A DNA stretch of 64,000 nucleotides from Triatoma infestans. Its lineage: Eukaryota; Arthropoda; Insecta; Hemiptera; Reduviidae. The notes below the pieces were generated by a model, which was not told the DNA's origin, ran no database searches, and worked only from the letters and a program-made list of their open reading frames with translations. Location of the stretch: positions 18,244-82,243 of the forward strand of contig JAAEAF010014811.1 in assembly GCA_011037195.1 (NCBI GenBank), read 5' to 3'. The position numbers were made by a program, and so were the translations under genes. Positions 31,180-41,700 of this stretch are shown one piece after another; within the stretch, counting starts at the first letter, position 1, and the number at the start of each line of letters is the position of its first letter.

Positions 31180-31930
31180 TCTGAAGGGATTGTTTCCATT
31201 TTCATTCGGGCAGTCCAATATATGTTCGATTTTCGTTTCCAGTGTGAAAAACCTTCATCATCCGGCACAAGCCATTAGGTAGGCAGCAACCACTTCCGCA
31301 CCGCTGTCACATAGCTCCTATTCGGAGGAGGTGGGCTTGCAGGTAGTCGTGCCCAGTAGCCAGTCAGAGCCAGTAGTCCTTCTGTATAAAAGGTCATGGG
31401 GAATTGGGGCTTGTAATAAATTCTCCATGTAGCTTTATTCTTCTTCCTGTAGCTTTATTTTTCCAAACGATTTCTATCTTTTAATTCATTTTATGTAATC
31501 GTTAAAATGTTACTGGGACTTCAGGCTGCAGAAGCAAACAACCTTGCTTTGCTAGCCTGACTTATTGCCCAGAATGTCGCAGTGCCTAGGCAACCATTGG
31601 AGAAAACCGATCCATCCTTCTAATATTAACTGATTTAATACTTTTCTTATAGTGTTAACTAAACCACATCCATCCGCACTACTAGAGGCCAGGGCGAGTG
31701 AGACGGCTTGGGAGTCCACGAAGAACACGACTTGCTTCTTATTGAGGCATTTGCTGCCGAACTTTATTGCTGCCTCCAATGCAGCGGTAATTTTAGCCTC
31801 AAAATTTGTGGACCTTCTTCCCAATGACAAATTGCCTTCCAATATTCCAGTACAACTGAAACCAGCACCTGCGGTTGAAATAAGGCTGACAATCCAAAAG
31901 GCATCAGTATAAATGTGCACCCATAATTCC
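31180..31930 (-). pseudogene. Non-LTR retrotransposon RNase H domain and tail
   Basis: The minus strand reads an RNase H fold in order: HIYTDAFW (first Asp, about 31,915), GAGFSCTG, LSLGRRSTNFEAKITAALEA (Glu), VVFFVDSQAVSLALASSS (second Asp, about 31,710) and IGFLQWLPRHCDILGNKSG (about 31,600-31,552), where the last Asp is lost. The region after it (31,400-31,190) contains decayed tail text with GHDYLQAHLLRIGAM-like and IEHILDCPNENG blocks, the usual post-RNase H knuckle. The frame carries a few stops but the RNase H segment of 122 codons is uninterrupted. It resembles the I/R1/LOA-type elements that keep RNase H. Confidence 0.85.
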
Positions 31931-32049
31931 TAAGGATACCTCTCTGCCTTCATCTCAAGAAAGAACTGCTTCAACTCCTTTGGGAGCACGTTTTACTTCT
32001 TATCGCCTATACCAATGGATAGGACCATGTCGGATGCCTAACATTTTAA

Positions 32050-32290
32050 TCTGCGATTGTATCCGTCAAAAGCAAGCCCTTTTTTATTCTTTAATCCCGA
32101 TCAGTTTCATAATTTCCTTCATCTTCAGAGTTCCTAAGATTGTATAGAGAGACCTGCTTTCCAGATTTAAGTTTTACAGAAACTTTAACAATTCAGGCAC
32201 AGAAGGTAAATACGAAACTGGTCTGAATGAAAGAAAAGAAGCATGCTATAATGGTCAAAATATCTAAAGTTCTTAAAACTGCTCTTCTAT
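32050..32290 (-). pseudogene. Duplicate of transmembrane exon, with an in-frame stop
   Basis: This is about 85-90% identical by eye to 33,322-33,562. In the same frame it reads RAVLRTLDILTIIACFFSF and then continues with a stop where the other copy has Arg (near FTFCA), resuming IVKVSVKLKSGKQVSLYN and ending at the stop 32,091-32,093. Homology stops abruptly at about 32,290, just before the other copy's splice acceptor. It is a tandem partial gene duplication with one decayed copy. Confidence 0.55.
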
Positions 32291-32345
32291 ACAGGGCATA
32301 CAGCAATTTTCCCTTTTACCAAAGTAAGTTATACTTTTCTTTCAG

Positions 32346-32542
32346 GTCATTTGCCTTTGGTAACAGGGTGGTTTGTGATGATAGTCTTTCTATCGCAGCG
32401 ATGTATGACTACCAATGGGAGGCAGGCAGCTTCCACACACTTTTCAACCAGCCGAATCGTCTTTGCCGTTCTTTTAATAGCTAGTGGTTCTGTATATGTT
32501 TGTGCTTCCATGGCTCTACGGTGGATTTTGCCGCACCTGTAA
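32346..32542 (+). CDS. Exon-like segment with two hydrophobic stretches (IR-like?)
   Basis: A good acceptor (tatacttttctttcag ending 32,345) precedes a 65-codon frame to TAA at 32,540. It reads LVTGWFVMIVFLSQRCMTT, then ASTHFSTSRIVFAVLLIASG and SVYVCASMALRWILPHL. The order hydrophobic helix, short polar linker, S-RIV, hydrophobic helix, S-A-L recalls the pore-to-M3 part of insect ionotropic receptors (QQG...SGRIV...LLYTSYSA). The QQG and SYTAN-like residues are not conserved, so the similarity is weak. A second frame (to 32,484) is also open. Unproven. Confidence 0.3.
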
Positions 32543-33321
32543 TAATCTTTAAATTTCGAAAATAGTCGTGATCAGTGGTCGTTCGGAAACGCGCCACAAA
32601 TATATTTCTGGAAGATTTGGAGGCATCCAAATGAGATTCATAGGATCAGTTTCTCTACTGCACTCACTGTTTTAGGTAGTTTTGATCGCGACAGAAAAAC
32701 TTAAAAAATAACTTAAAGATTGTGTCCGGATCCAAACATATATAAAAAAAAAAAAGCAGTTGCACCAGTTGAAAATTTCCGAATCTATACTTATTTTATT
32801 TTTCAGTAATGGCTATAAAGCAATTTAAGACTAACCCAGTGCATTCTAGAATTTGCATTGTTCCCTGACCACGAATAATCTCTGCCGCTTCTTTGAAAAT
32901 ACTTATAATGCCTTATTGATAAAACAGACCAAAACATTGTTCTTAGTTCTTAATATCTTTTTACATTCTTTTATATCAGTCACTTCATCGGTCGAGTACG
33001 TTTTTTTTTGGCCCTGTTTACAGATAACTGTTAGCGTTGATCAGCAGGCCTGGAATTAAAAAAAAAGAAAAAATAGTCAAAGTAATGTATCTTTAGAGAT
33101 GAAACTTTTAATATGTTAAGATTAAATAAAGTCCTAAATACAAGAAGTATTTCAGATCGGTTATAAACCACAAAGAAATAAATGAATAAATAAATAACCT
33201 TTTTAATAAGTGCAAAATTGTGAACAATGTTTTCATACAACAGAACATGCAGAAAACTGTTTGATTCAAATCAATTCTTAGAATCGTAGAATATTATTGG
33301 TTCCATAAGGTTGGATAAAAA
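32543..33321. other. No gene recognised
   Basis: Mixed AT-rich sequence without motif. Confidence 0.4.
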
Positions 33322-33569
33322 TCTGCGATTGTATCCGTCAAAAGCAAGCTCCTTTTTATTCTTTAATCCCGTTCAGTTTCATAAATTCCTTCATCTTCTG
33401 AGTTCGTAAAATTATATAGAGAGACCTGCCTTCCAGATTTAAGTTTTACAGAAACTTTAACAAGTCTGGCACTGAACGTAAATACGAAACTGGTCAGAAT
33501 GAAAGAAAAGAAACATGCTATAATAGTGAAAATATCTAAAGTTCTTAAAACTGCTCTTCTATCCCCTAT
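33322..33569 (-). CDS. Possible last exon encoding a membrane-spanning tail
   Basis: On the minus strand an acceptor-like cctaccag precedes 33,569, then a 68-codon frame runs to TGA/TAA at 33,363. It begins IGDRRAVLRTLDIFTIIACF, continues with a hydrophobic helix (FTIIACFFSFILTSFVFTF) and ends in a polar tail (VKVSVKLKSGRQVSLYNFTN, then an acidic SEDEGIYETERD). One helix followed by a short acidic cytoplasmic tail suits the C-terminus of a membrane protein. Its duplicate at 32,050-32,290 retains the same frame except for one stop, which supports selection on the protein before duplication. The family is not recognised. Confidence 0.45.
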
Positions 33570-34922
33570 CTGGTAGGTATTATTAGAAAAACACAATATA
33601 AATATGCAGCTATAAATAATAACTAAGATTCATGAAAAACTGGTTGTTACAAGATTAATTGATACCAACAATTAGCTGATTTTATTTGAAGAAATTACTT
33701 ATATTTAATCTAGAATCATTTCACTTGTCTGAAATACATCATAATTAAAATGAAAAAAAAAATTTCTTGCAGAAAAAATTAAGAAATCAAAGAAAACGAA
33801 AGAAATAATCAAGAAAACGAAAAGAACAACGCTAGTAACAATGATAGTTTCGTGAAAAAAAATCTAGGTATCACTTTAGTGATGATAATGTGTTAACGTT
33901 CAACAATGGATAGTGGTAATTTATTAACAAGTTCTGTTTGATATAAAGAATTACAAATTCCTTTTATGAAATTCTTCTTTCGATAATTTCATTAAAGTAC
34001 ATAAATCTCGAGGGGATAAAGTTTCCAAATCTTACTTCAATATATCATAAACTAGTGCTAGTTCAAAATAGTTTGGTACTCACAACTAAATGTAACGTAA
34101 GAAAACTTTCATCCTGGAAAGTGAGTCCAGGCATTAAATGGTTATTCCAATGAAATTTCACATCAGGAACAACCTTATTAAAAAATCTCTCTCTTAATTA
34201 GTTGAAAACAAAGGTAATTATGAGAGAAGTAAATCTCTGGAAAGTATGTAATTTACATTTTCCTAATGAAGGTACTACACAATCATATACGAATAAACTT
34301 CAACCGCACTACTCACCATTTTGATCAGGTTAATTTTCCTTGGAAGGTTATAGCAAAGAAACAACCTACAGAGGTCGGGACTGATTAATTTTATGTTCTT
34401 TCGTTCCCAACTAAAGAAGTAAACAAGCGAACCAGCATTGTTCTATGTACATTATCCTAGGAATTTTGAAAGAGAAATACTATCCATACAAATACAATAG
34501 ATTTCTTATTTCTCAAATCTTTAATTTCTATGGGTATGATGCTAAACTATGATTTAGCTGAATGGTTTCGACTTGCACATTTACAATTACAATTATACTT
34601 ACAATTACCCTTACAAAGTTGCATTGTAAAACTTGGAAAATTTGTTTTTTCTACCACAGTATCCTGCCATATTTAGAGCATCGACTAATTCGAATTTCTT
34701 TTAATTTAGGAGGTATCTCACCTGATTTTTTGCCAGATATAGATAAATCATCTATTTAGGGTGCCAATAAATTTACAATCATTGTATTGTTAACAATTTC
34801 AATATTTTCTTTTCTGTATCTTCCAGACTCTCAAAATAAGAATCGCTGACTACTTCTACAAGATTATAAAAAATAATATTTGTTCTCCTCTTATCCCTAC
34901 TTTAAAGTTAATCACATCGGCA
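33570..34922. other. No gene recognised
   Basis: AT-rich; nothing assigned on either strand. Confidence 0.45.
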
Positions 34923-35177
34923 TTAAGTGTATCCTTTTTTTTTTTTTTTGCTACAACCTTTAACTTCGAATTTTAAATTTGATATTGATGACTGGAATTT
35001 TTTAACTTCTACTCTTATGCTATTGATTTTTTTTGATATATGCGCTTTAGATTTACATATTTCTTTTTTACTGTCCACTAGTATAGCAGTATTTTGAATT
35101 TCATAAGATGTTATGTTATTTTTCATGTCATTAATATATTTGCTTAAAGCATTCAATTTTTCGAGAATTGCTACCAT
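34923..35177 (-). CDS. Coiled-coil-like frame, unknown
   Basis: This is an 84-codon minus-strand frame starting MVAILEKLNALSKYINDMKN with heptad-like spacing of Leu, Ile and Val and many Lys, Glu and Ser residues, ending in a poly-Lys run from a poly-A/T tract. It could be the coiled-coil ORF1 of a LINE, since a Jockey remnant lies just beyond it, or simply AT-rich chance sequence. No motif decides this. Confidence 0.25.
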   Translation of the reverse strand: MVAILEKLNALSKYINDMKNNITSYEIQNTAILVDSKKEICKSKAHISKKINSIRVEVKKFQSSISNLKFEVKGCSKKKKKGYT

Positions 35178-35399
35178 TAGAATGGTGACTTTAGGACAGA
35201 TAAAGAAAATAAATAATTAAGGAATAATAGAGAAAATGAAGATACATAACAAATTATTTAGAAATGAATCAAGTATCAGTCGATGTTAATCTAGTAAAAA
35301 GAAAAAGAAAAAACATTTTTATTGGCCGGCAGCTTATTTCTGCCTTACAATATTACAAATATAATACAATACATATTATAACACAATAAAATTATACCC

Positions 35400-35870
35400 A
35401 ATATTTTTTTATTATAATTAGCTCTTTGTGGAATGTCTTGTGGCAGTTTTGGTTTCAGTCTTCGTTATGCTGTTGTCAGTCCAAGTCTGTGGTCTATCTC
35501 AGCTTCTATATTGGATAAGTTGTCTAAAAATGTTTGTGTTGCCTTGTCCATGAATTCTTTCAAGAATGGTAATTGTAGTTCTCTATGAAGCTGTTCGTTC
35601 CGTATGAACCATGGTGCTCCCAGGGCGATATGCAGGGCTTTGTTTTGGAAGATCTGTAATTTGTTTAGAGCAGTCTTGTTAGCTCCTATCCATACAGAGC
35701 TGGCGTAGCGTCGAAGTATAGAGGAGAAGAGAAGTCTTTTCTTTTGTGGTCTCAGTGGTGTACGTCTGTTTATGAGTGGATAGAGCTGTCTGAGAGTTTG
35801 ATAAACTTGCCGCAGCTTTAGAGTTATATGAGGAGTCCACGTAAGTCTCGTGTCCAAGGTACTCGATGTT
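35400..35870 (-). pseudogene. Jockey-like RT thumb and C-terminus
   Basis: The minus strand is open for 130 codons: MDTRLTWTPHITLKLRQVYQ, then LRQLYPLINRRTPLRPQKKR (the block following the RT thumb), SSVWIGANKTALNKLQIFQN, KALHIALGAPWFIRNEQLHR and ELQLPFLKEFM. This is the canonical Jockey order (LDTRLTW...; L..RS+L....K; Y...W......N+...Q.FQ.K.LR...APW+..N..+H.DL). The frame is intact, so this copy is younger than the one at 4.4 kb, but the N-terminal four fifths are missing. Elements of this type encode the enzyme that copies their RNA at nicked target DNA. Confidence 0.88.
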
Positions 35871-35969
35871 CGTCAGTTTTCTCCTACATTATGCCAGTTC
35901 TGTTGATCTTTAAATGTAGTAAGAAAATAACACTATATGTATTAAAATAGAGAAAGTAGTAACTAAAAC

Positions 35970-36135
35970 AACCTTGCGCAATCCCTTTCTTCCATAATAC
36001 CAGTAACCGTCCACCTCATTTCCTGTATGGCTAGAATATCCAAACTAATTTTTTTAATTCTTGGATTAGGAGCTGCATCGCTCTAGGTCGAACAGGAAAC
36101 GGATGTTCTACGTCCCAAGTTTCATTTCGTTTTTC
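35970..36135 (-). pseudogene. Non-LTR endonuclease (EN) N-terminal scrap
   Basis: The minus strand reads KLGT-stop-NIRFLF (normal KLGTWNIRSLF, with Trp changed to TAG), then AMQLLIQELKKISLDILAIQ and EMRWTVTGIMEERD. This is the start of an APE-type endonuclease, with the metal-binding Asn and the catalytic Glu of QEMRW still present. One stop and one frameshift occur. It lies downstream of the RT-finger scrap at 36.9 kb on the same strand, which is the wrong order for a single element. Confidence 0.8.
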
Positions 36136-36524
36136 CTTTTCCAAATTAGGAGTCGTTTCCCATTTTTCCTTAGCTCTAGTTTTATTTCATTGTGGCTTCG
36201 AAACAATACAAAATTTTTGCGGAGTGAAGCTGTCACCACCCCCGGAGAGGAACGATGATTTTAATTTCAGGGTGTCCTCCCCTAGAATCCCCCCCCCCCA
36301 ATTCAAGTGTCATTGTTACAATAAACCTTTCTTCGTAATGGATGTGGTTTAATTAAAATAAGTCCAAAAAAGTATTCTACACCTAATATTTTCAGGTCAT
36401 ATGCTTAATTATTGGAGAATTTTATATGTCCCTACAGCCTCACATGTAAATACTCAAGTTAAATTTGAAGTACTTAGTCAATTACAGAGAATATAAATTC
36501 AATTCCTTCACTATTTCTAAAAGA
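36136..36524. other. No gene recognised
   Basis: This spacer between retroelement pieces includes a poly-C run at 36,291-36,299. Confidence 0.4.
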
Positions 36525-36740
36525 ACAGGTTAACTACAAACAGTTGGTAGAAGTATTAAAAGTAAAAACTGAAAATAATTTCAGTTGTAATGCTACTGTA
36601 AATGGCATGAAATACTACAAAAAGGCCATCTACGCGCGGAAATATTATACATATCAGCTGCCCAAAGAAAAGCCTTTCCTCGTGGTTACCAGGAACTTGC
36701 AACAAATCGTCGGATCCAACTAACAATAAAACGTGACCTG
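36525..36740 (+). pseudogene. Jockey-like ORF1 (gag-like) scrap
   Basis: The plus strand reads FSCNATVNGMKYYKKAI and YYTYQLPKEKPFLVVTRNLQ, the segment of Jockey ORF1 just before its zinc knuckles (YTYQL-EEKPFRVVIRNL). The frame stops immediately after. It is in the same orientation as the RT remnant at 37.1-38.5 kb, and both could come from one element. Confidence 0.75.
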
Positions 36741-36894
36741 AGCACAATTTAGCTTCTGCATCAATAAAGGCCAATCTCTACAATGTGTCCCTAGTTTAAA
36801 AAGTCTTCCTTCTTAAGCAGCGGATACAACAAAAAATCCTTAAAATTTGAGGGTATAAGATTCTAGAATCGAAAATATAAAACTTTAAGTAAGT

Positions 36895-37050
36895 TCAACA
36901 GGAAATTTTGTGAAGCATTTTTAAAAAACTCATAAGGAACCCTATTCAACCCGGGCGCCCTGCCATCCCACGCCCTGCGCAATAACAATCCAAATTCTTT
37001 AATGGTAAATTTCTCATCTAAAATAGCATCAACGTATTAAAGGTTCCGCG
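36895..37050 (-). pseudogene. Non-LTR RT fingers scrap
   Basis: The minus strand reads LDEKFTIKEFGLLLRRAWD and GRAPGLNRVPYEFFKNAS, the RT block 'A-RAPG-DGIPYEFFKN' near the start of the polymerase. It is a short piece, not contiguous in order with the EN scrap at 36.0 kb. Confidence 0.75.
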
Positions 37051-37139
37051 TACATAATATTTCATTCTTACATCAACTAAGAAAATATTACATCAACTTT
37101 CACAGAAAGCAATAATCTTCATTGCTAATATACAAAATT

Positions 37140-38490
37140 CTATTCTAAGACTGACACACTTCCCAATACAATGGGAATTTTGGTAATAACTATGGTACCG
37201 AAACCAAACAAACTAATTCAACCTAGACCAATAGAAACCTATCAGTCTTCTCCCTGTACTTTCTAAAAGTTTCGAACGCCTACTGACATACAACCTCAAC
37301 TAGAAAACATAATATCCACATATCAGTTTCGCTTCAAGACATAACATTCTTCCATTCAGACTGGTCGACGGAATATCTTCTTTTCTAGATTAGGGTGTGT
37401 TTCTCGATATCAGTCAGGACTTCGACAAAATTTGGCGTAAAGGTCTGCTATTCATATTAAAGCAAATTCTGTTTGATGACACTACCGGGTTCGGAAAAGT
37501 TATCTTTCAAACAGATTTTTTTCCGTGAGAATTGTCGATAAATATTCTGCATTGTTGCCATAAAGGCAGGAGTATCTCAGGGCAGCTTTTTTGGAGCGAT
37601 GCTATATTCTCTCAGTACATTCCTACATCAACTGACCCACTACTAGCCACCTATGCAGTCGACATAGCAATACTTTCAACTGACAAAGAGGCCACTACAG
37701 CATCCTCAAATATACAGGACCATCTAAGTCTCAAACTGTGGATAATCAAAATTAATGAAACAAAATTTAACATAACATTTACTCTAAGACGATTAAACTG
37801 TCCGACTGTATACCTTAACAACACACACTACCTCACGAGAAGGATATTTGACAACTTGGACTATTCCAAGACAGACGCCTAACATGCAACACTCATGTAA
37901 CGAAAACTCGACATCATTGAAACTACGTATTATCTTGTCAAACGCTTATTCGACAAACGATCTAAATTAGACATGGGAAACAAACTTCACATTTACAAAT
38001 CTATTATAAGACCAATTTGGACATACGGTCTCCAGCTCTGGGGGACCACTAAACCAACACACACGAACAGATGCAAGTTATTCAAAGCAAGATTTTAAGT
38101 ACATCACACAATGTTCCTACTATGTATATCACTAACACAATGCTACACACCAGCCTAAGATTCCATCAATGCTACACACCAGCCTAAGATTCCACTGACT
38201 GAACAACTCTACACAAGATTCCACACGTCAATCTAAGCACACATCAATCCACACGTTACTAACATGTCCTCCCTGACCAAACCTGTGAAATTCCCAGACG
38301 TTGGCCAAAAGACCTCCTGATCGAGTCAAAGGAATAACCTCATGCCAAAGGCGAATGGCCCAGGCCACTTTCCTTAAGCCACTCAAGATAATTTAGCCGC
38401 AAACATCCAATTTACGTTTGCAGATTACATTGCATTAGCGTTTGCAGATTGTAAATAATAAAAATAAATTACACAAAAAAAAATATTAAA
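37140..38490 (+). pseudogene. Jockey-like RT pseudogene
   Basis: Read on the plus strand through many frameshifts: VPKPNKLIQP (about 37,190), SFEFQPQLENIISTYQFRF-type region near 37,300, GVFLDISQDFDKIWRKGLLF-like motif A near 37,390-37,440, YLSNRFFSVRIVDKYSAL near 37,500, the active-site box as CAVDIAILSTDKEA near 37,650 (FADD in active enzymes, changed to AVD here), a KINETKFNITFTLRRLNC block near 37,745, NLDIRSPALG (WTYG-LWG) near 38,015, and QVIQSKIL near 38,075. The last part carries a 25-bp direct duplication (aatgctacacaccagcctaa, twice) near 38,140-38,185. An A-rich end lies at about 38,455-38,490. Dead. Confidence 0.85.
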
Positions 38491-39297
38491 AAAAGAAATG
38501 AAAAATTGAAATGTAAAGATTTTAGATATATGACCAGAAGGCTGGGCTCTTGAATAGTTCTTTATAGTGCTTACTAAACTTTATAATTTTCATATTTACT
38601 GATTCCTCTCTTTCTTTAACCTTAAATTTGATCGTCCACTCCTTAAAACCGTTATCATCATATTTATTCTTCCTCCATCCCGGAAGAGTGGGAGAAAAGG
38701 AAATTTCTTTTTCTTCTAATCGTAATCAATCGAGGTAACTGTAACCCACCACCTAGGTATGTCTTTTGTGCTACAAAGCCTTAAAAAAAAAAAAAAGAGC
38801 GGCCTTAAGTTAAGGTAATATTCAAATTTAAAACTTGTAAGATATAGTTAACTTATTACAATATGAGTGGCAGAATTATCATCTATATTATTTATAATAT
38901 CTTCCAGAAATACGTAGAACACATTACAGGATAGGATTATCACTTTGATTCAAAATATTTTTCCAAGAAAATTGATGGAGCATCAACGTTAAACTTTCTT
39001 CTAAATTGTATTTTCAGTACAATGTACGATTCTACCACCAATAAAATATTTAAGGCACATTAAAATGTATTGCTAGAATTCCGATAAAATTTACCAGCAT
39101 AATTTACTGACTTCCGTAATACTGTATTTTACATTAAATAAATCTGCAAATAAAATTTGCTCGAAATAAAACACATATGAATTGCCCAGTGAGATCTTCG
39201 GTATACATACATACTGTTTTATAAATGCCAGGGAAAGAAGTTATGCAGTTCACACTACATAGCTGTCTAGATTTCATTTAGTATTTCCAGAGACATT
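38491..39297. other. No gene recognised
   Basis: AT-rich; no motif. Confidence 0.4.
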
Positions 39298-39373
39298 CTA
39301 GGCAGCTAAGTTTCTTGTAAGGGAGTAGCTGGATGGATCTACATCAACAATAACTGCAGGTTTTCCAAAACAT
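39298..39373 (-). CDS. Exon-like segment, possible terminal exon
   Basis: On the minus strand attaattaattttag precedes 25 codons reading CFGKPAVIVDVDPSSYSLTR and NLAA, then TAG at 39,298-39,300. The acceptor is acceptable and the amino-acid composition is protein-like. The family is not recognised, and no preceding exon was identified in the AT-rich stretch above it. Confidence 0.3.
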
Positions 39374-39659
39374 CTAAAATTAATTAATATAATACAAATA
39401 AAACAGAATAAATTACAATAGATAGATAAGTCTTTATTAATAAGTTTTATAAGGTTATAAAAACTTACCAGACAAATCCATAAAGACTGACTCATTGGCC
39501 TAGGCCGTCTGGTGAGTCTTATAAATTTAACTTAAAAGAAACCAAAATATATCTTAGAACATAAATGTATAATAAAATAAATGAAAAACTAAAAATATTT
39601 TATGCCCCAATTGTAATACAAAGTAAATAATTAATATTAGTATTATATTTTGAATAAAT

Positions 39660-40010
39660 TATTATTTCTAAGGTCGTAAGCTATTTTATACAGTATTTTA
39701 CCAACACTGACCAATTTTCCTATTTAAAAATTTCAACATATTTTCTTTACTTAAATATTTTCATTCTTACATCATGATATTTAGGGCAAACAAGGAGGAA
39801 ATGATAAAGATCTTCTTTTTCTTGCAATTACAAACAGAACAGACCAAAATAAGTTCTTTAGATTCATTATCAATAAAAGGTTTATAACTTAAATGTAAAA
39901 GTTCACTTCTAAGTTTAAATATTAATGTTTTACTAGAAAGAGGCAGAGTATTATATAGATAATTATTTTGTACCAAATTATAACATAATTTCCTACCCAA
40001 CATATAAATA
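39660..40010 (-). pseudogene. Non-LTR ORF2 C-terminal knuckle scrap
   Basis: The minus strand reads NNYLYNTLPLSSKTLIFKLR, SELLHLSYKPF and LVCSVCNCKKKK before a frame change. This is the pattern 'KLR...L....KP......C..C....E...H....C' that ends many LINE ORF2 proteins. It is truncated on both sides. Confidence 0.65.
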
Positions 40011-40398
40011 TTTGAATTCTTAATTTTCGAGACGATTTTCTTTCATTTCCAACTATATTATGATGTCAGTTTGGCAGTAAATAAATAATTTAAATAACTT
40101 ATTTACTAATGCACTCGTATTGCATTCTCAAACTGCGTATTCTCCAATCTAGAACTAGTTACTTAGAATTAAATAATTAATAATCTTAAGTTTAAGATTA
40201 ATCTTAAGACACACACACTTTCCAGAGCAACGGAAGCATTCCTGAGCGAAATTAAGTTTAACAAAATGTACCATTAGTCTTTCCGCGAATTGAACTGCTC
40301 CAGGAATTAATATTAGAACTTCTCTAAACATGGTATATTGTTTTTAAACATGGTTTAGGAGTTTTTTTTATTTTCTATGATAAGTATCACCAAGAACT
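40011..40398. other. No gene recognised
   Basis: AT-rich spacer. Confidence 0.4.
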
Positions 40399-40530
40399 GG
40401 GATTAGCTCAGTGGTAGCGCGCTGGACTAGCAACACGGAGGTCCAGGGTTCCAGTCCAGCAGTGCTGCCCTTAGATTTTCTCTTCCTTAGAGCCACTTAC
40501 AGCTCACTATCCTGTAAGCTCACTTCCTAC
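40399..40530 (+). repeat. tRNA-derived SINE
   Basis: The A box gggattagctcagtggtagc is identical to that of the copy at 5689, followed by gcgctggactagcaacacgg, a weak B box (gggttccagtcc) and the body agattttctcttccttagag, then cagctcactatcctg. It has a shorter tail than the 5689 copy. Confidence 0.78.
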
Positions 40531-41099
40531 TATTCTGGGAATATTTGTAACTACTACGAAAAGAAAAACGCTACAAGGTATGATGATGTCGCTTTCCACA
40601 ATAATTGCATTTATTAGTAGACGAGCAATCATCCCTGAGTGTTTCGATCCGAAACAATTCAAATATAAATGAAAAGACTTTGTTCGCTCATATCGTTGTA
40701 CGGGTTTAAGAAAACGGAACTTGAAGTATCTATATTATATTATTTGCTCTTGGCAAAAAGGATACAAGTGTTATTTGAAATAGAAAAATCGGTTGACGTA
40801 AAAACTTGTTTGTTATTTCTTGAAACTTTGGAGAATTAGCTGAAATGCAAAGAAGTTTGACCGAGATTTGTGATGAGATTTTCAGCTTGAACCTGAACCA
40901 AGCTGGTTTGGTGGATAAAATTTGAAAAATATTCATAAGTAGGAATTTCCTTTTTTAATCCATATTCCCAAATCGTTCCCTTGATTTGAACTTGATTTGA
41001 GTATATGAAATAAATCCCAAAGAGTCAGGGAGTTTTAAGTTTATGAAAGCAGTGGAGCTGTTTCTAAGAATTTTCTAAAGACACGAAATTATTTTTTGC
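40531..41099. other. No gene recognised
   Basis: The minus-strand frame 40,730-40,936 could be a continuation of the neighbouring BEL/Pao gag but shows no diagnostic block. Confidence 0.35.
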
Positions 41100-41700
41100 A
41101 AAGGTTTAAATTAAGTATTTTGACATGATAGTGATTTGCTTGACTTCTTGAATTGCCATATTTTCTCTGAACACAAGCCCATGCCTGAGCATAACCGGCA
41201 GAAGTAATGGAAATAGAAGAAATAGTTTGAAGGGCAGACCCTTCAAAGCTGACTTAGATAATGTAATTTTTTAAAGTTAGGATTATTGTGAACTATTTGA
41301 GAGAAAGAATCCAGGAATACTTTAAGGAAATCCATATAGAAATATCACCATTAAAATCTGGCAAGTTAAAAATGAGGAGATAATTTAGTGTAGGGTTGAA
41401 GTTCTAAAATACTACGAGTTATTGCTGCAACAATGATATTTATGGGTGCAATTCAAAAGATCCAAGAGACAAAGCTTCGTAATATGAATTTCGAGTTGTA
41501 CTGCTTATTTATTATCAAGATAAATAGCACCAGCTTTTGCTTTACTAACACATTTTAAAAAATTATTATATGTATCATCTAGATGTGATAAACAAGGTTT
41601 AACAAATTAGCCTTCTGAGCTTCATTATGTCTAAATTTTGGAACATAAATACAAAATTTCATTTGTAATCACTAGATAAATTAATCAGATCTCATTACAC
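41100..41700 (-). pseudogene. BEL/Pao LTR-retrotransposon gag remnant
   Basis: The minus strand reads HNEAQKANLLNLVYH near 41,620. After frame changes follow FNGDISIWISFKEYFDSFS (about 41,370) and VHNNPN near 41,305, then GSALQTISSISITSAGYAQAW in the other frame (about 41,215) and KYGNSRSQANHYHVKILNL (about 41,150). This is the conserved gag region of BEL/Pao elements (FSGD---W-SF---F-S-VH-NP-L...FNYL...LKG-A---I-----T--NY--AW-LL--RFGN). Two or more frameshifts occur. No protease, RT or LTR is seen nearby. Confidence 0.8.
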
